Assembly (NCBI GenBank): GCA_031550205.1
Contig: JAVBOV010000014.1
Coordinates: 1 to 16,665, forward strand
Direction of reading: 5' to 3'
DNA from: JAVBOV01 sp031550205
Lineage (GTDB): Bacteria > Pseudomonadota > Alphaproteobacteria > RF32 > CAG-239
DNA: 16,665 bases
Part shown: positions 5,534 to 11,695 of the stretch, piece by piece
Layout of the letters: each line of letters opens with the position of its first letter
Position numbering within the stretch: the first letter of the stretch is position 1
Position numbers and translations under genes: made by a program
The notes under the pieces: generated by a model
The model's database searches: none
The model's input: only the letters and a program-made list of their open reading frames with translations
Told to the model about the DNA's origin: nothing

Positions 5534-6915
5534 GGCTGTCTCAGCTTCAAGGCAACAAAGTTTAAGGCATCGCCGTGCTGCACCAAAAGCAATATCGGGC
5601 GGTTATTATCAAAGCGAGCCTCGTTAACAAAATCGTTCAAACCGGTTTTATCAAAGACGTCTTTTTTATCCACCTTCACAATTACATCGCCAACTTTCAG
5701 GCCTTTGACATCGGCCTCGGAAAGCGGGGCAACTTCGGTAATTATCAGGCCTTTAATTTCATTATTAAGCTGATATTTATCGCGCAGCATTGGGGTAATT
5801 TCTTCAGCCTTGAAGCCCAAATCGCCGATGCCTTCTTTGGAAGGCTTTTCATCGGCAGGTTTTTTAGTTTCTATTTCAGGAGCTTCTTCAATGCCTATTA
5901 AGATATTTATCTTTTGGCCGTCGCGCCAAACATCCAGTCTTGATTGTTTGCCAACGGCAGTTTCAGCCACAATTTTGGAAAACTGACGGGGATTGTTAAG
6001 GGCTTTGCCGTCAAAGTTCAAGATAACATCGCCCACACTTAAATCGGCTCTAGTTGCCGGAGAATTTTCAGTTAAACCCGAAACCAACACGCCCTGAGTG
6101 CCCGGCAGTTTTAAGCTCTTGGCCAAGTCTTCAGATATGCTTTGCACCTTTAAGCCAGCCCAGCCGCGAACCACTTTAGAGCTGACTTTTAACTGCGGCA
6201 CAACCCACTTAACCATATCGGAGGGAATGGCAAACCCAACGCCCATGTTCACGCCGTTGTTTGAAAACATGACGGTATTTACGCCGATAACCTCGCCGTT
6301 TAAGTTGAACATCGGGCCGCCGCTGGAGCCTTCATTAATGGAAGCATCAGTTTGCAAAAAACTGTCATAAGGACCGGATTCAATATCGCGTTCTTTGGCA
6401 GAGATGATGCCGACCGAGGCGCTTGAGCCCAAGCCGAACGGATTGCCAATGGCCACAACCCAGTCGCCGACCTTGGCTGCATTAGAATCGCCGAATTTAA
6501 CCGGAGACAGTTTTTTTTGCGCTTCAATTTTAATTAAGGCAAGGTCAGTTTTTTTGTCGTGACCAATAAGCTTGGCAGGCACTCTGGTGTTGTCAAACAA
6601 GATAACTTCAATGTCTTCCGCTCCGGAGATGACATGATTGTTGGTGACAATGAACCCGGCTTCATCGATAATGAAACCGGAGCCCAAAGCCTCGGTCTTT
6701 CGGGCGTCAAACAGTTCTTCATTATCATCACCGGTCTCTTTAGCAATGGTTGAAATGTTAACCACAGAAGGCTGCAAAGATTCAATCAAAGGAGCCAGTG
6801 TGGGTAATTGGGCATTGGCACAAATGATGTTTGTAAGAATGAAGGCAAACACAAGCACAATCAATTTTAGATTTTTGATTTTTGATTTTTGATTGTGGAT
6901 GTGTGGTTTGTTCAT
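5530..6915 (-). CDS. degP: Periplasmic serine protease Do (DegP/HtrA family)
   Basis: A 461-aa HtrA-type protease/chaperone of the periplasm. Residues ~16-35 are a hydrophobic signal sequence (LKLIVLVFAFILTN... then NAQ). The trypsin-like domain has the triad His94 (TNNHV), Asp124 (KKTDLALIK) and Ser198 in EGSSGGPMF; the family usually has GNSGG, so the residue before the catalytic Ser is Ser instead of Asn. Two PDZ domains follow, at ~248-342 and ~365-457, joined by a Lys/Glu/Pro-rich linker. The ATG at 6915 overlaps the hflC stop (TAATG), indicating coupling. Codons ~8-17 come from a 7-bp tandem repeat (QKSKIKNLK); a TTG at codon 18 right before the hydrophobic core is an alternative start. 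DegP beside hflKC is a common alphaproteobacterial arrangement and fits joint membrane quality control. Confidence 0.95.
   Translation of the reverse strand: MNKPHIHNQKSKIKNLKLIVLVFAFILTNIICANAQLPTLAPLIESLQPSVVNISTIAKETGDDNEELFDARKTEALGSGFIIDEAGFIVTNNHVISGAEDIEVILFDNTRVPAKLIGHDKKTDLALIKIEAQKKLSPVKFGDSNAAKVGDWVVAIGNPFGLGSSASVGIISAKERDIESGPYDSFLQTDASINEGSSGGPMFNLNGEVIGVNTVMFSNNGVNMGVGFAIPSDMVKWVVPQLKVSSKVVRGWAGLKVQSISEDLAKSLKLPGTQGVLVSGLTENSPATRADLSVGDVILNFDGKALNNPRQFSKIVAETAVGKQSRLDVWRDGQKINILIGIEEAPEIETKKPADEKPSKEGIGDLGFKAEEITPMLRDKYQLNNEIKGLIITEVAPLSEADVKGLKVGDVIVKVDKKDVFDKTGLNDFVNEARFDNNRPILLLVQHGDALNFVALKLRQP
6863..6897. repeat. Heptamer tandem repeat inside the degP 5' end
   Basis: On the plus strand the units are ATTTTAG, ATTTTTG x3 and ATTGTGG. 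They encode part of the DegP N-terminus before the signal-peptide core. As 7 is not a multiple of 3, gain or loss of one unit would shift the frame relative to the ATG at 6915. Confidence 0.8.
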
Positions 6916-7781
6916 TACCTTAAAGACCTTCCGAAGTAGTTGAAGAACTCTGAGTCGGGTGAGATTACCATTGAGGTTTCATTGTTGGCCATGGATCTGC
7001 GGTAAGCCTCAAGTGAGCGATAAAATGCATAAAATTTTGGATCGGTGCCCGCGGCATCGTTCCATATTTTAATTGATGTACTGTCACCTTCACCGCGGGT
7101 AATCTGCGCATTTTTATCGGCCTCGGCTAAAATAATGGTGCGCTCTTTTTCAGCTGTGGCGCGAATCTTTTGAGCCTCTTGCGCGCCTTGGCCGCGGAAC
7201 TCTTTGGCATCTCTTTCACGTTCACTCTGCATGCGGGCGTTAATGGCCTGCAAAACTTCCAAAGGCAAGTCTGCTCTTCTGATGCGGACATCTGCCACGC
7301 TCACGCCGATTTGTTCGGCATCCGCTTTTACGGCGGTGCTGATATTGCCCATGATTTGAGTTCTTTTTTCAGACAAAAGCTCTTGCAGAGTTATTTTACC
7401 CAAAACTTTGCGCACCGAAGAGTTGACAATTTCTTCTAATTTGCTTCGAGCTTGATATTCGTTTCTGACGGTTTGATAAAAACGCAGCGGATCAACAATT
7501 TTGTAACGGGTGAAGCTGTCAACATCCAAGCGCTTTTTGTCATTAAGCACAACTTCTTGCGCAGGAGGGTCTAAGTTGAGCAAGCGCTTGTCATAAATCA
7601 CAACATTCTGGATGAAGGGGATTTTGAACTTTAAACCGGGTTCTTTAACCACGCGCATCGGCTCGCCAAACTGCAGAACAATGGCTTGTTCGGCCTGCTC
7701 AACAATATATAGTGAGCCGGAGATTAGCAAAACCAGACCTAAGGTTATGCCAAAAATAAAGATTTTTGCTTTATCGTTCAT
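6915..7781 (-). CDS. hflC: HflC, regulator of the FtsH protease
   Basis: A 288-aa inner-membrane SPFH (stomatin/prohibitin) protein. One TM helix lies at residues ~7-26 with the remainder periplasmic. The SPFH core starts YIVEQAEQAIVLQFGE and continues GLKFKIPFIQNVVIYDKR. A long charged coiled coil (ERERDAKEFRGQGAQEAQ..., residues ~186-232) is followed by a region with YAFYRSLEAYRRSM and FFNYFGRSL, both typical of HflC. With HflK it forms the large cage around FtsH that limits its access to membrane substrates. The ATG has a GGGAG Shine-Dalgarno sequence 7 bp upstream, inside the end of hflK; the two genes are 3 bp apart. Its stop overlaps the degP start. Confidence 0.95.
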   Translation of the reverse strand: MNDKAKIFIFGITLGLVLLISGSLYIVEQAEQAIVLQFGEPMRVVKEPGLKFKIPFIQNVVIYDKRLLNLDPPAQEVVLNDKKRLDVDSFTRYKIVDPLRFYQTVRNEYQARSKLEEIVNSSVRKVLGKITLQELLSEKRTQIMGNISTAVKADAEQIGVSVADVRIRRADLPLEVLQAINARMQSERERDAKEFRGQGAQEAQKIRATAEKERTIILAEADKNAQITRGEGDSTSIKIWNDAAGTDPKFYAFYRSLEAYRRSMANNETSMVISPDSEFFNYFGRSLR

Positions 7782-7784
7782 GGT

Positions 7785-8876
7785 TTATCTCCCGGCATCG
7801 TTAAGTGGTAATAAGGGAAGCACGTTGGCGCCTTTGGAAGAAGGGTCGATGACCACTTTCTTTGAAGAGCTTAAAACGTTTTCCATTGTTTCTAAATATA
7901 AGCGTTTGGATGTGACCTCGCGGCCGCCTTGATATGCGCGGTATACTGATAAGTAACGCTCAGCATCACCTTTGGCTTTGTTGACAACAGATTCACGATA
8001 AGCCTGCGCGTCTTGCAGGCGCTGTTCGGCCTCGCCCCTGGCCTTTGGCAAAATTTCGTTGCGATAAGCTTCAGCTTCGTTTTTTAATCTTTCCATGTCG
8101 GCTTTGGCGCGTTGAACTTCATTAAACGCGTCAATTACCTGTTTGGGAGGGTCGGCTTTTTGGAGCTTGACGCGGACAATATTGATGCCTGACTTGAAAT
8201 CATCCATAAGTTTTTGAAGCTCCTCTTTGGTATCATCTTCAACCTTGCCGCGGTCTCCGGTGATAATCGGCTGCATTTCAGACTGGCCGACAATCTCTCT
8301 TAAGACAGACTGAGCGGCAACGCGAACGGTGTCATCGGGGTTTTGCATGCTGAACAAATAGTCTTTGGCGTCTTTAATTTTCCAAACCACGGTCAGGTTG
8401 ATGTCAACAATGTTTTCATCGCCGGTGAGCATGTGGCTCTCGGTGAAAGAACCAAGGTCGGCTCCGCGGTCTTCGCTGCCGTTAGAGAGTGATTTGATGT
8501 TGCTTGCATTATAAGCTCTTTGGCCGCCAACGCCCAAGTTGATGCTGCGCTCAGAGGTGATATTGACTTTTTCAACGTTTTCAATGGGATATGGAAGGTG
8601 GTAACGAAGACCAGGTTCGGTGGTGTATATGTATTTTCCGAAGCGTAAGACCACGCCCTGCTCGTTGGTTTGCACCTGATAAAAGCCGGAAAGCCCCCAG
8701 AGAACAAACAAGCCTAAAATGATGAGCTTGTAGTTGACGTTGAAGCTGGGCGGAGTGGAATCACTTTCGGCAACTTTAGGAAACAGGTTGATTTTGGCTT
8801 TTTTGGCCTTGGCCGGAGCATCGCTCCAAGGGGTTTCGTCGGTGTCTTCACCCCATGGTCCTTGAATCTTGGTCAT
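7785..8876 (-). CDS. hflK: HflK, regulator of the FtsH protease
   Basis: A 363-aa partner of HflC. The N-terminal cytoplasmic part holds the GPWGE motif (residues 6-10) and a WSDA segment, typical of HflK. The TM helix is at ~50-66, followed by the SPFH domain (QTNEQGVVLRFGKYI...GLRYHLPYPIE...) and the Ala/Arg/Glu-rich coiled coil (~230-315). The usual Gly-rich N-terminal stretch is short here. The C-terminus ends ...NVLPLLPLNDAGR, also family-like. The ATG at 8874-8876 has AGGAG about 7 bp upstream. It is the first gene of the operon; the promoter at 8906-8934 fits. It acts together with HflC on FtsH. Confidence 0.95.
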   Translation of the reverse strand: MTKIQGPWGEDTDETPWSDAPAKAKKAKINLFPKVAESDSTPPSFNVNYKLIILGLFVLWGLSGFYQVQTNEQGVVLRFGKYIYTTEPGLRYHLPYPIENVEKVNITSERSINLGVGGQRAYNASNIKSLSNGSEDRGADLGSFTESHMLTGDENIVDINLTVVWKIKDAKDYLFSMQNPDDTVRVAAQSVLREIVGQSEMQPIITGDRGKVEDDTKEELQKLMDDFKSGINIVRVKLQKADPPKQVIDAFNEVQRAKADMERLKNEAEAYRNEILPKARGEAEQRLQDAQAYRESVVNKAKGDAERYLSVYRAYQGGREVTSKRLYLETMENVLSSSKKVVIDPSSKGANVLPLLPLNDAGR

Positions 8877-8905
8877 TGTTATCTCCTCTTATGATAAGTG
8901 GAGAT

Positions 8906-8934
8906 ATTATAGAGGGAAAAGTGAATGGTGAAAA
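8906..8934 (-). promoter_or_regulatory. Sigma-70-like promoter of hflK-hflC-degP-holC
   Basis: On the minus strand a perfect TATAAT (8906-8911) lies 17 bp from TTTTCA (8929-8934). That -35 hexamer matches TTGACA at four of six positions. The -10 ends about 30 bp before the hflK ATG. The -35 falls inside a 7-bp tandem repeat. Confidence 0.65.
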
Positions 8935-8944
8935 GTGAAAAGTG
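8921..8944. repeat. Heptamer tandem repeat (GTGAAAA)n over the hflK promoter
   Basis: Plus-strand units are GTGAATG, GTGAAAA, GTGAAAA, then GTG. Its sequence differs from the ATTTTAG family but it has the same 7-bp period. It supplies the -35 hexamer and part of the spacer of the hflK promoter. Confidence 0.7.
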
Positions 8945-8980
8945 CTCAGGGACAGCGGTCTGTGGACAGTGAGTGGATAG

Positions 8981-9089
8981 AACGTCTCCTCCCCTTTGCA
9001 AGGGGAGGCTGGGTGGGGTTGGAATATCATCAAAACATGGATGATTTGCTAACCCCTCTTAATCTCCCCTTGCAAAGGGGAGAAACGTT
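8981..9089. repeat. 109-bp palindromic (MITE-like) element with ~40-bp inverted arms
   Basis: The left arm runs from AACGTCTCC at 8981 to GGGGTT at 9020; the right arm runs from AACCCC at 9051 to AACGTT at 9089. Compared as reverse complements, the arms share AACGT, the CTCCCCTTTGCAAGGGGAG core and GGGGTT. A central stem ATCATC/GATGAT (9026-9031 with 9040-9045) keeps the symmetry around 9035. Each arm also folds on itself. It has no coding capacity, so it would be a non-autonomous element or a transcription-ending structure for the gene at 9100. Confidence 0.75.
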
Positions 9090-9099
9090 AGGAAAAAAA

Positions 9100-9633
9100 T
9101 TACAGCTCATATTCCCAGCCGGGCTGCCATTTGAATTTGGCGGCGACAAGAGTTTCTAAGGGAATTTTTGAGATGATGTTATCAAGGCCGTATTGAGTGG
9201 CGCGGTGGCCGATTATGAGCACTTTTTTGCCATCATAATTTTGCTTTAAATCGTTGATGAAATATGCCATTCTTTGAGTGGTGTCTTGGTAGCTTTCGCC
9301 GTTTGGGAAAGGGGTGGATATTCTTGAAAGTTTTTGACCTTCAACCTCTACTGATGGGGCTTGAGTTAAATCGCCATAGTCGCATTCTCTTAGTCTTTTA
9401 TCTTTGATGATTGGAACGTTTAAGCCCTCAAAAGCGATTTGTGCAGATTTATATGAACGCTGCAGGTCTGAGCAAAAAACAGCGTCATAACCCATGCTGC
9501 GCCTTCTTACACCAAGTTCTTTGGATTGCTCCAAACCTAAAGGAGACAGCTCAACGTCATACCAGCCTGAAGATTTTTTGGTTTCATTGTCATAAGTGGT
9601 TGAATGGGCTTCAAAGGTGATTTTTACGACCAT
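9100..9633 (-). CDS. Histidine phosphatase superfamily protein lacking the RHG arginine
   Basis: A 177-aa protein with the phosphoglycerate-mutase-like fold. The usual first motif (RHGxT) reads EAHSTT: the phospho-acceptor His (residue 10) is kept but the preceding Arg is Ala. Other family features are present: SGWYDVELSPLGLEQSKELG, the SDLQRSYKSA motif with Arg59, the acidic RLRECDYGD with Glu83, and the second histidine in LIIGHRATQYGL (His143). The ATG at 9631-9633 has AAGGA 7 bp upstream. Branches of the superfamily with ETHS/EAHS in place of RHG exist as I recall, so this is probably a subfamily trait rather than decay. Substrate unknown; cytosolic. Confidence 0.8.
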   Translation of the reverse strand: MVVKITFEAHSTTYDNETKKSSGWYDVELSPLGLEQSKELGVRRRSMGYDAVFCSDLQRSYKSAQIAFEGLNVPIIKDKRLRECDYGDLTQAPSVEVEGQKLSRISTPFPNGESYQDTTQRMAYFINDLKQNYDGKKVLIIGHRATQYGLDNIISKIPLETLVAAKFKWQPGWEYEL

Positions 9634-9666
9634 GATTGATTCCTTATATAGATGGTTTGCTTGGTT

Positions 9667-9697
9667 AGATTGCTTCGCTTTGCTCGCAATGACGGGG
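9667..9697. repeat. Palindromic repeat GATTGC...GCAATGAC
   Basis: ATTGC (9669-9673) and GCAAT (9686-9690) flank TTCGCTTTGCTC; the element ends ATGACGGGG. It sits between the histidine-phosphatase gene and the next gene upstream on the minus strand. Confidence 0.75.
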
Positions 9698-9698
9698 A

Positions 9699-10058
9699 TT
9701 ATTTTTTCTTAGACAGGGCGATTTCTTCCCAGGATTTGCCGAGGCCGATTTTGTTCCAGTCCAGCGGGATTTTTTCAACGCGGTTTAACTCAACCATATA
9801 GCTGTCTTTGATGTTTTCTAAAATGGTTTCAACAACCACGACCATTTTGGCGTGGCGGAGTTTTTCTCTGATGTCGGGGTGGATGTAGTCTAAGATAATG
9901 TTTTGTTCTGAGTTACGCACAAAAATGGCGTGTTCATTGCCGTCATAAACAATTTTGGGAGTCATCGGCCGGCTTTTTTTGGCCTCGATGAAAACATATA
10001 ATTCACCCTCTTCGCCTTCGGCGATTAAATAGCTGTTCTCTTTGGTATAATTGGACAT
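9699..10058 (-). CDS. Hypothetical protein, 119 aa
   Basis: I do not recognise this protein. It is soluble-looking and acidic to neutral, with no signal peptide or TM helix. The N-terminal part alternates as beta strands (SYLIAEGEEGELYVFIEAKK, PKIVYDGNEHAIFVRN). A helix-rich middle follows (IHPDIREKLRHAK), then a strand (MVVVVETI) and a Lys-rich tail. The ATG is 3 bp from the stop of the upstream gene, so the pair is likely cotranscribed and perhaps coupled; its own Shine-Dalgarno sequence is weak. The ordered strand-helix pattern and operon spacing support a real gene. Confidence 0.7.
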   Translation of the reverse strand: MSNYTKENSYLIAEGEEGELYVFIEAKKSRPMTPKIVYDGNEHAIFVRNSEQNIILDYIHPDIREKLRHAKMVVVVETILENIKDSYMVELNRVEKIPLDWNKIGLGKSWEEIALSKKK

Positions 10059-10061
10059 TAT

Positions 10062-10373
10062 CTATCTGCCTGTGTTTAATCTTCTAATTTCAAAAGGTGC
10101 TTTTTGGTTGGCTTGGGTAATCTCTCTTTTTTCTTTTTGGTCTTTCATATAACCAACTGCGGCTTTCAGCAGTTTATCACCAACGCCAAGAGCCACGGCT
10201 GCACCACCACAAGCAAAAAATTTGCCCCATTCGGCGGTTTGTTCCGGTTCTCCGGTGCCAAGTGCGCCGACTGCGCTTAAGGCCAAGACAGCAATGCCGG
10301 TGCCTTTAACCGCTTTCCAAGATTTTTTGAGAAACTCTTTTGCTTTATCGGTTTCATGATTTTTCTGAGCCAT
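10062..10373 (-). CDS. Hypothetical small protein with two hydrophobic Gly/Ala-rich segments
   Basis: A 103-aa protein that I do not recognise. I start it at the ATG 10371-10373 (MAQKNHETDK) because GGGAG lies 8 bp upstream of it. An earlier in-frame ATG (10397) would precede that site. A charged N-terminal helix leads into two hydrophobic stretches: GTGIAVLALSAVGALG (residues ~25-40) and FFACGGAAVALGVGDKLLKAAVGYM (~53-77). A basic tail (KEKREITQ...IRRLNTGR) follows. This pattern fits a small inner-membrane hairpin protein, but the segments are short and Gly-rich. It is the first of two genes with the one at 9699. Confidence 0.65.
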   Translation of the reverse strand: MAQKNHETDKAKEFLKKSWKAVKGTGIAVLALSAVGALGTGEPEQTAEWGKFFACGGAAVALGVGDKLLKAAVGYMKDQKEKREITQANQKAPFEIRRLNTGR

Positions 10374-10493
10374 AGTCCATACTCCCTGATTGTCCATTCT
10401 GTTATTAGGATAACATTTTGGACAAAAATAGTCAATTAAACAATTATGAAATATTTGTAACAGGAGAAAAGTTAAAAAGCAATAAACTTTATT

Positions 10494-10524
10494 ATTTTTG
10501 ATTTTAGATTTTGGATTTTTGATT
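10494..10524. repeat. Heptamer tandem repeat ATTTT(T/A/G)G
   Basis: The units are ATTTTTG, ATTTTAG, ATTTTGG and ATTTTTG, then ATTG, directly joined to the C-rich hairpin repeat at 10525. It is the third copy of the family seen before the M48 gene and in degP. Here it lies between sodB and the two-gene unit read leftward from 10373. Confidence 0.8.
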
Positions 10525-10562
10525 GAACCCCTCCCAACCTCCCCTTAAAATTAAGGGGAGGA
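10525..10562. repeat. C-rich/G-rich hairpin repeat downstream of sodB
   Basis: CCTCCCCTT (10538-10546) pairs with AAGGGGAGG (10553-10561) over AAAATT, preceded by GAACCCCTCCCAA. It begins 14 bp past the sodB stop and can act as its terminator structure. It shares the AACCCCTC start with 3693 and with the arms of 8981-9089. Confidence 0.75.
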
Positions 10563-10575
10563 GATTATTGGGATT

Positions 10576-11148
10576 TTACCATTTAACCAGGTGGTCTAAA
10601 TAGGCATCGACGAAGTCGGGGCGGCGGTTTTGGTAGTCCAGATAATAAGCGTGTTCCCAAACGTCTATGCCGATGATGGCTTTTTTGCCGTGAGCAAGAG
10701 GGTTATCGCCATTGGGGGTTTTCATCACCACCAGTTTGCCGTCTTTCTCTTCAGCCAGCCAGGCCCAGCCTGAGCCAAACTGAGTGGTGGCAGCGGTTTT
10801 GAACTCGGTGCGGAAGTTTTCATATGAGCCGAAAGTTTGTTCAATGCGTTTTAGCATTTCAGCGTTTGGTTTGCCGCCGCCGCCTTTTTTCATGTTGTTC
10901 CAGAAAAAGGTGTGGTTCCAGTGCTGGGCAGCGTTGTTGAAGATTCCGGTAAACTCAGGCTTGCCGGCGCTTTGTTCAACAATTTTATCCAAATCCAAAT
11001 TTTCAAATTCGGTACCTTTAATCAGCTTATTTAAATTATCAACATAAGCGCGATGGTGTTTGCCATAGTGATATTCTAATGTGGTTTTAGACATATATGG
11101 CTCAAGAGCGTTCATTTCATAGGGAAGCGGCGGAAGATCGAAGATCAT
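10576..11148 (-). CDS. sodB: Superoxide dismutase, Fe/Mn family (Fe-type residues)
   Basis: A 190-aa cytosolic enzyme that dismutates superoxide to oxygen and hydrogen peroxide. All four metal ligands are seen: His27 (EYHYGKHH), His79 (WNHTFFW), Asp162 and His166 (DVWEHAYYLDY). The active-site Gln lies in NNAAQHWNHTF (Gln75), the position typical of iron enzymes. The GSGWAWL block resembles both types, so metal use may be Fe or cambialistic. The length is normal for SodB. The ATG has AGGAG about 8 bp upstream. It is a single gene with a C-rich hairpin just behind its stop. No regulator is visible. Confidence 0.95.
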   Translation of the reverse strand: MIFDLPPLPYEMNALEPYMSKTTLEYHYGKHHRAYVDNLNKLIKGTEFENLDLDKIVEQSAGKPEFTGIFNNAAQHWNHTFFWNNMKKGGGGKPNAEMLKRIEQTFGSYENFRTEFKTAATTQFGSGWAWLAEEKDGKLVVMKTPNGDNPLAHGKKAIIGIDVWEHAYYLDYQNRRPDFVDAYLDHLVKW

Positions 11149-11199
11149 TTGGTTTTCTCCTTTGGTTGTTATAAATCAGCGTTGCTTCGCAACCTGTTT

Positions 11200-11251
11200 G
11201 TGGATCCCGGATATGGCAAGTCCGGTGGGGCTTGCCTTCCGGGATGACAGA
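11200..11251. repeat. Palindromic repeat ATCCCGG...CCGGGATGAC
   Basis: ATCCCGG (11204-11210) pairs with CCGGGAT (11239-11245), and inner GGCAAG (11215-11220) with CTTGCC (11231-11236); the element ends GACAG. It lies between fliJ (stop at 11270) and sodB and may end the fliI-fliJ message. Confidence 0.75.
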
Positions 11252-11269
11252 AACCAGGTTTTGGGTTAA

Positions 11270-11689
11270 TCAATTTTTTCTTTTTCTAATATAGGCATTG
11301 GTGCCGATTTCATCAAGGGTCTGCTGCTCTTTTATTTCTTCTTCCTTAAGCTCTTTTTTTTCTCGGTTTTCATCAACAATGTCATAGGTCTTCTGCTCTT
11401 TATACAAGGCGGTGATGATATCTTTTATTTCTTCAATTTTTTCTTTAACTGCCGCCAGTTCCGCTTCATAGTGTTTTCTGGTATCAATATAACTTTTCAG
11501 ATATACGCCAAAGCTGGAAAGCTCTGCGGTTTTTTCGCAATATGCCTTTTCGCGCTCAAAATTCTCGTTTAATTCTTTGAGTTTGCGCATTATGGTTACT
11601 TCTTCGTTCAAATAGCCATTTAATATCTTGCGCTGTTCGTCGATATTATACTTCTGGATTTTTGATAAGCTTTTTAATGACTTTGCCAT
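11270..11689 (-). CDS. fliJ: Flagellar export protein FliJ
   Basis: A 139-aa, strongly charged, almost wholly alpha-helical protein. It has heptad-like coiled coils from residue ~8 to ~125, rich in Lys and Glu (for example YEAELAAVKEKIEEIKD), and a basic C-terminus (IRKRKN). FliJ forms the central stalk of the FliI/FliH export ATPase, as gamma does in F1, and escorts chaperones. Sequence conservation is low in this family, so the call rests on size, coiled-coil nature and position 6 bp downstream of fliI. The ATG has AAGGGG upstream that overlaps the end of fliI, suggesting coupled translation. It is the last gene of the pair. Confidence 0.85.
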   Translation of the reverse strand: MAKSLKSLSKIQKYNIDEQRKILNGYLNEEVTIMRKLKELNENFEREKAYCEKTAELSSFGVYLKSYIDTRKHYEAELAAVKEKIEEIKDIITALYKEQKTYDIVDENREKKELKEEEIKEQQTLDEIGTNAYIRKRKN

Positions 11690-11695
11690 AAGTTA

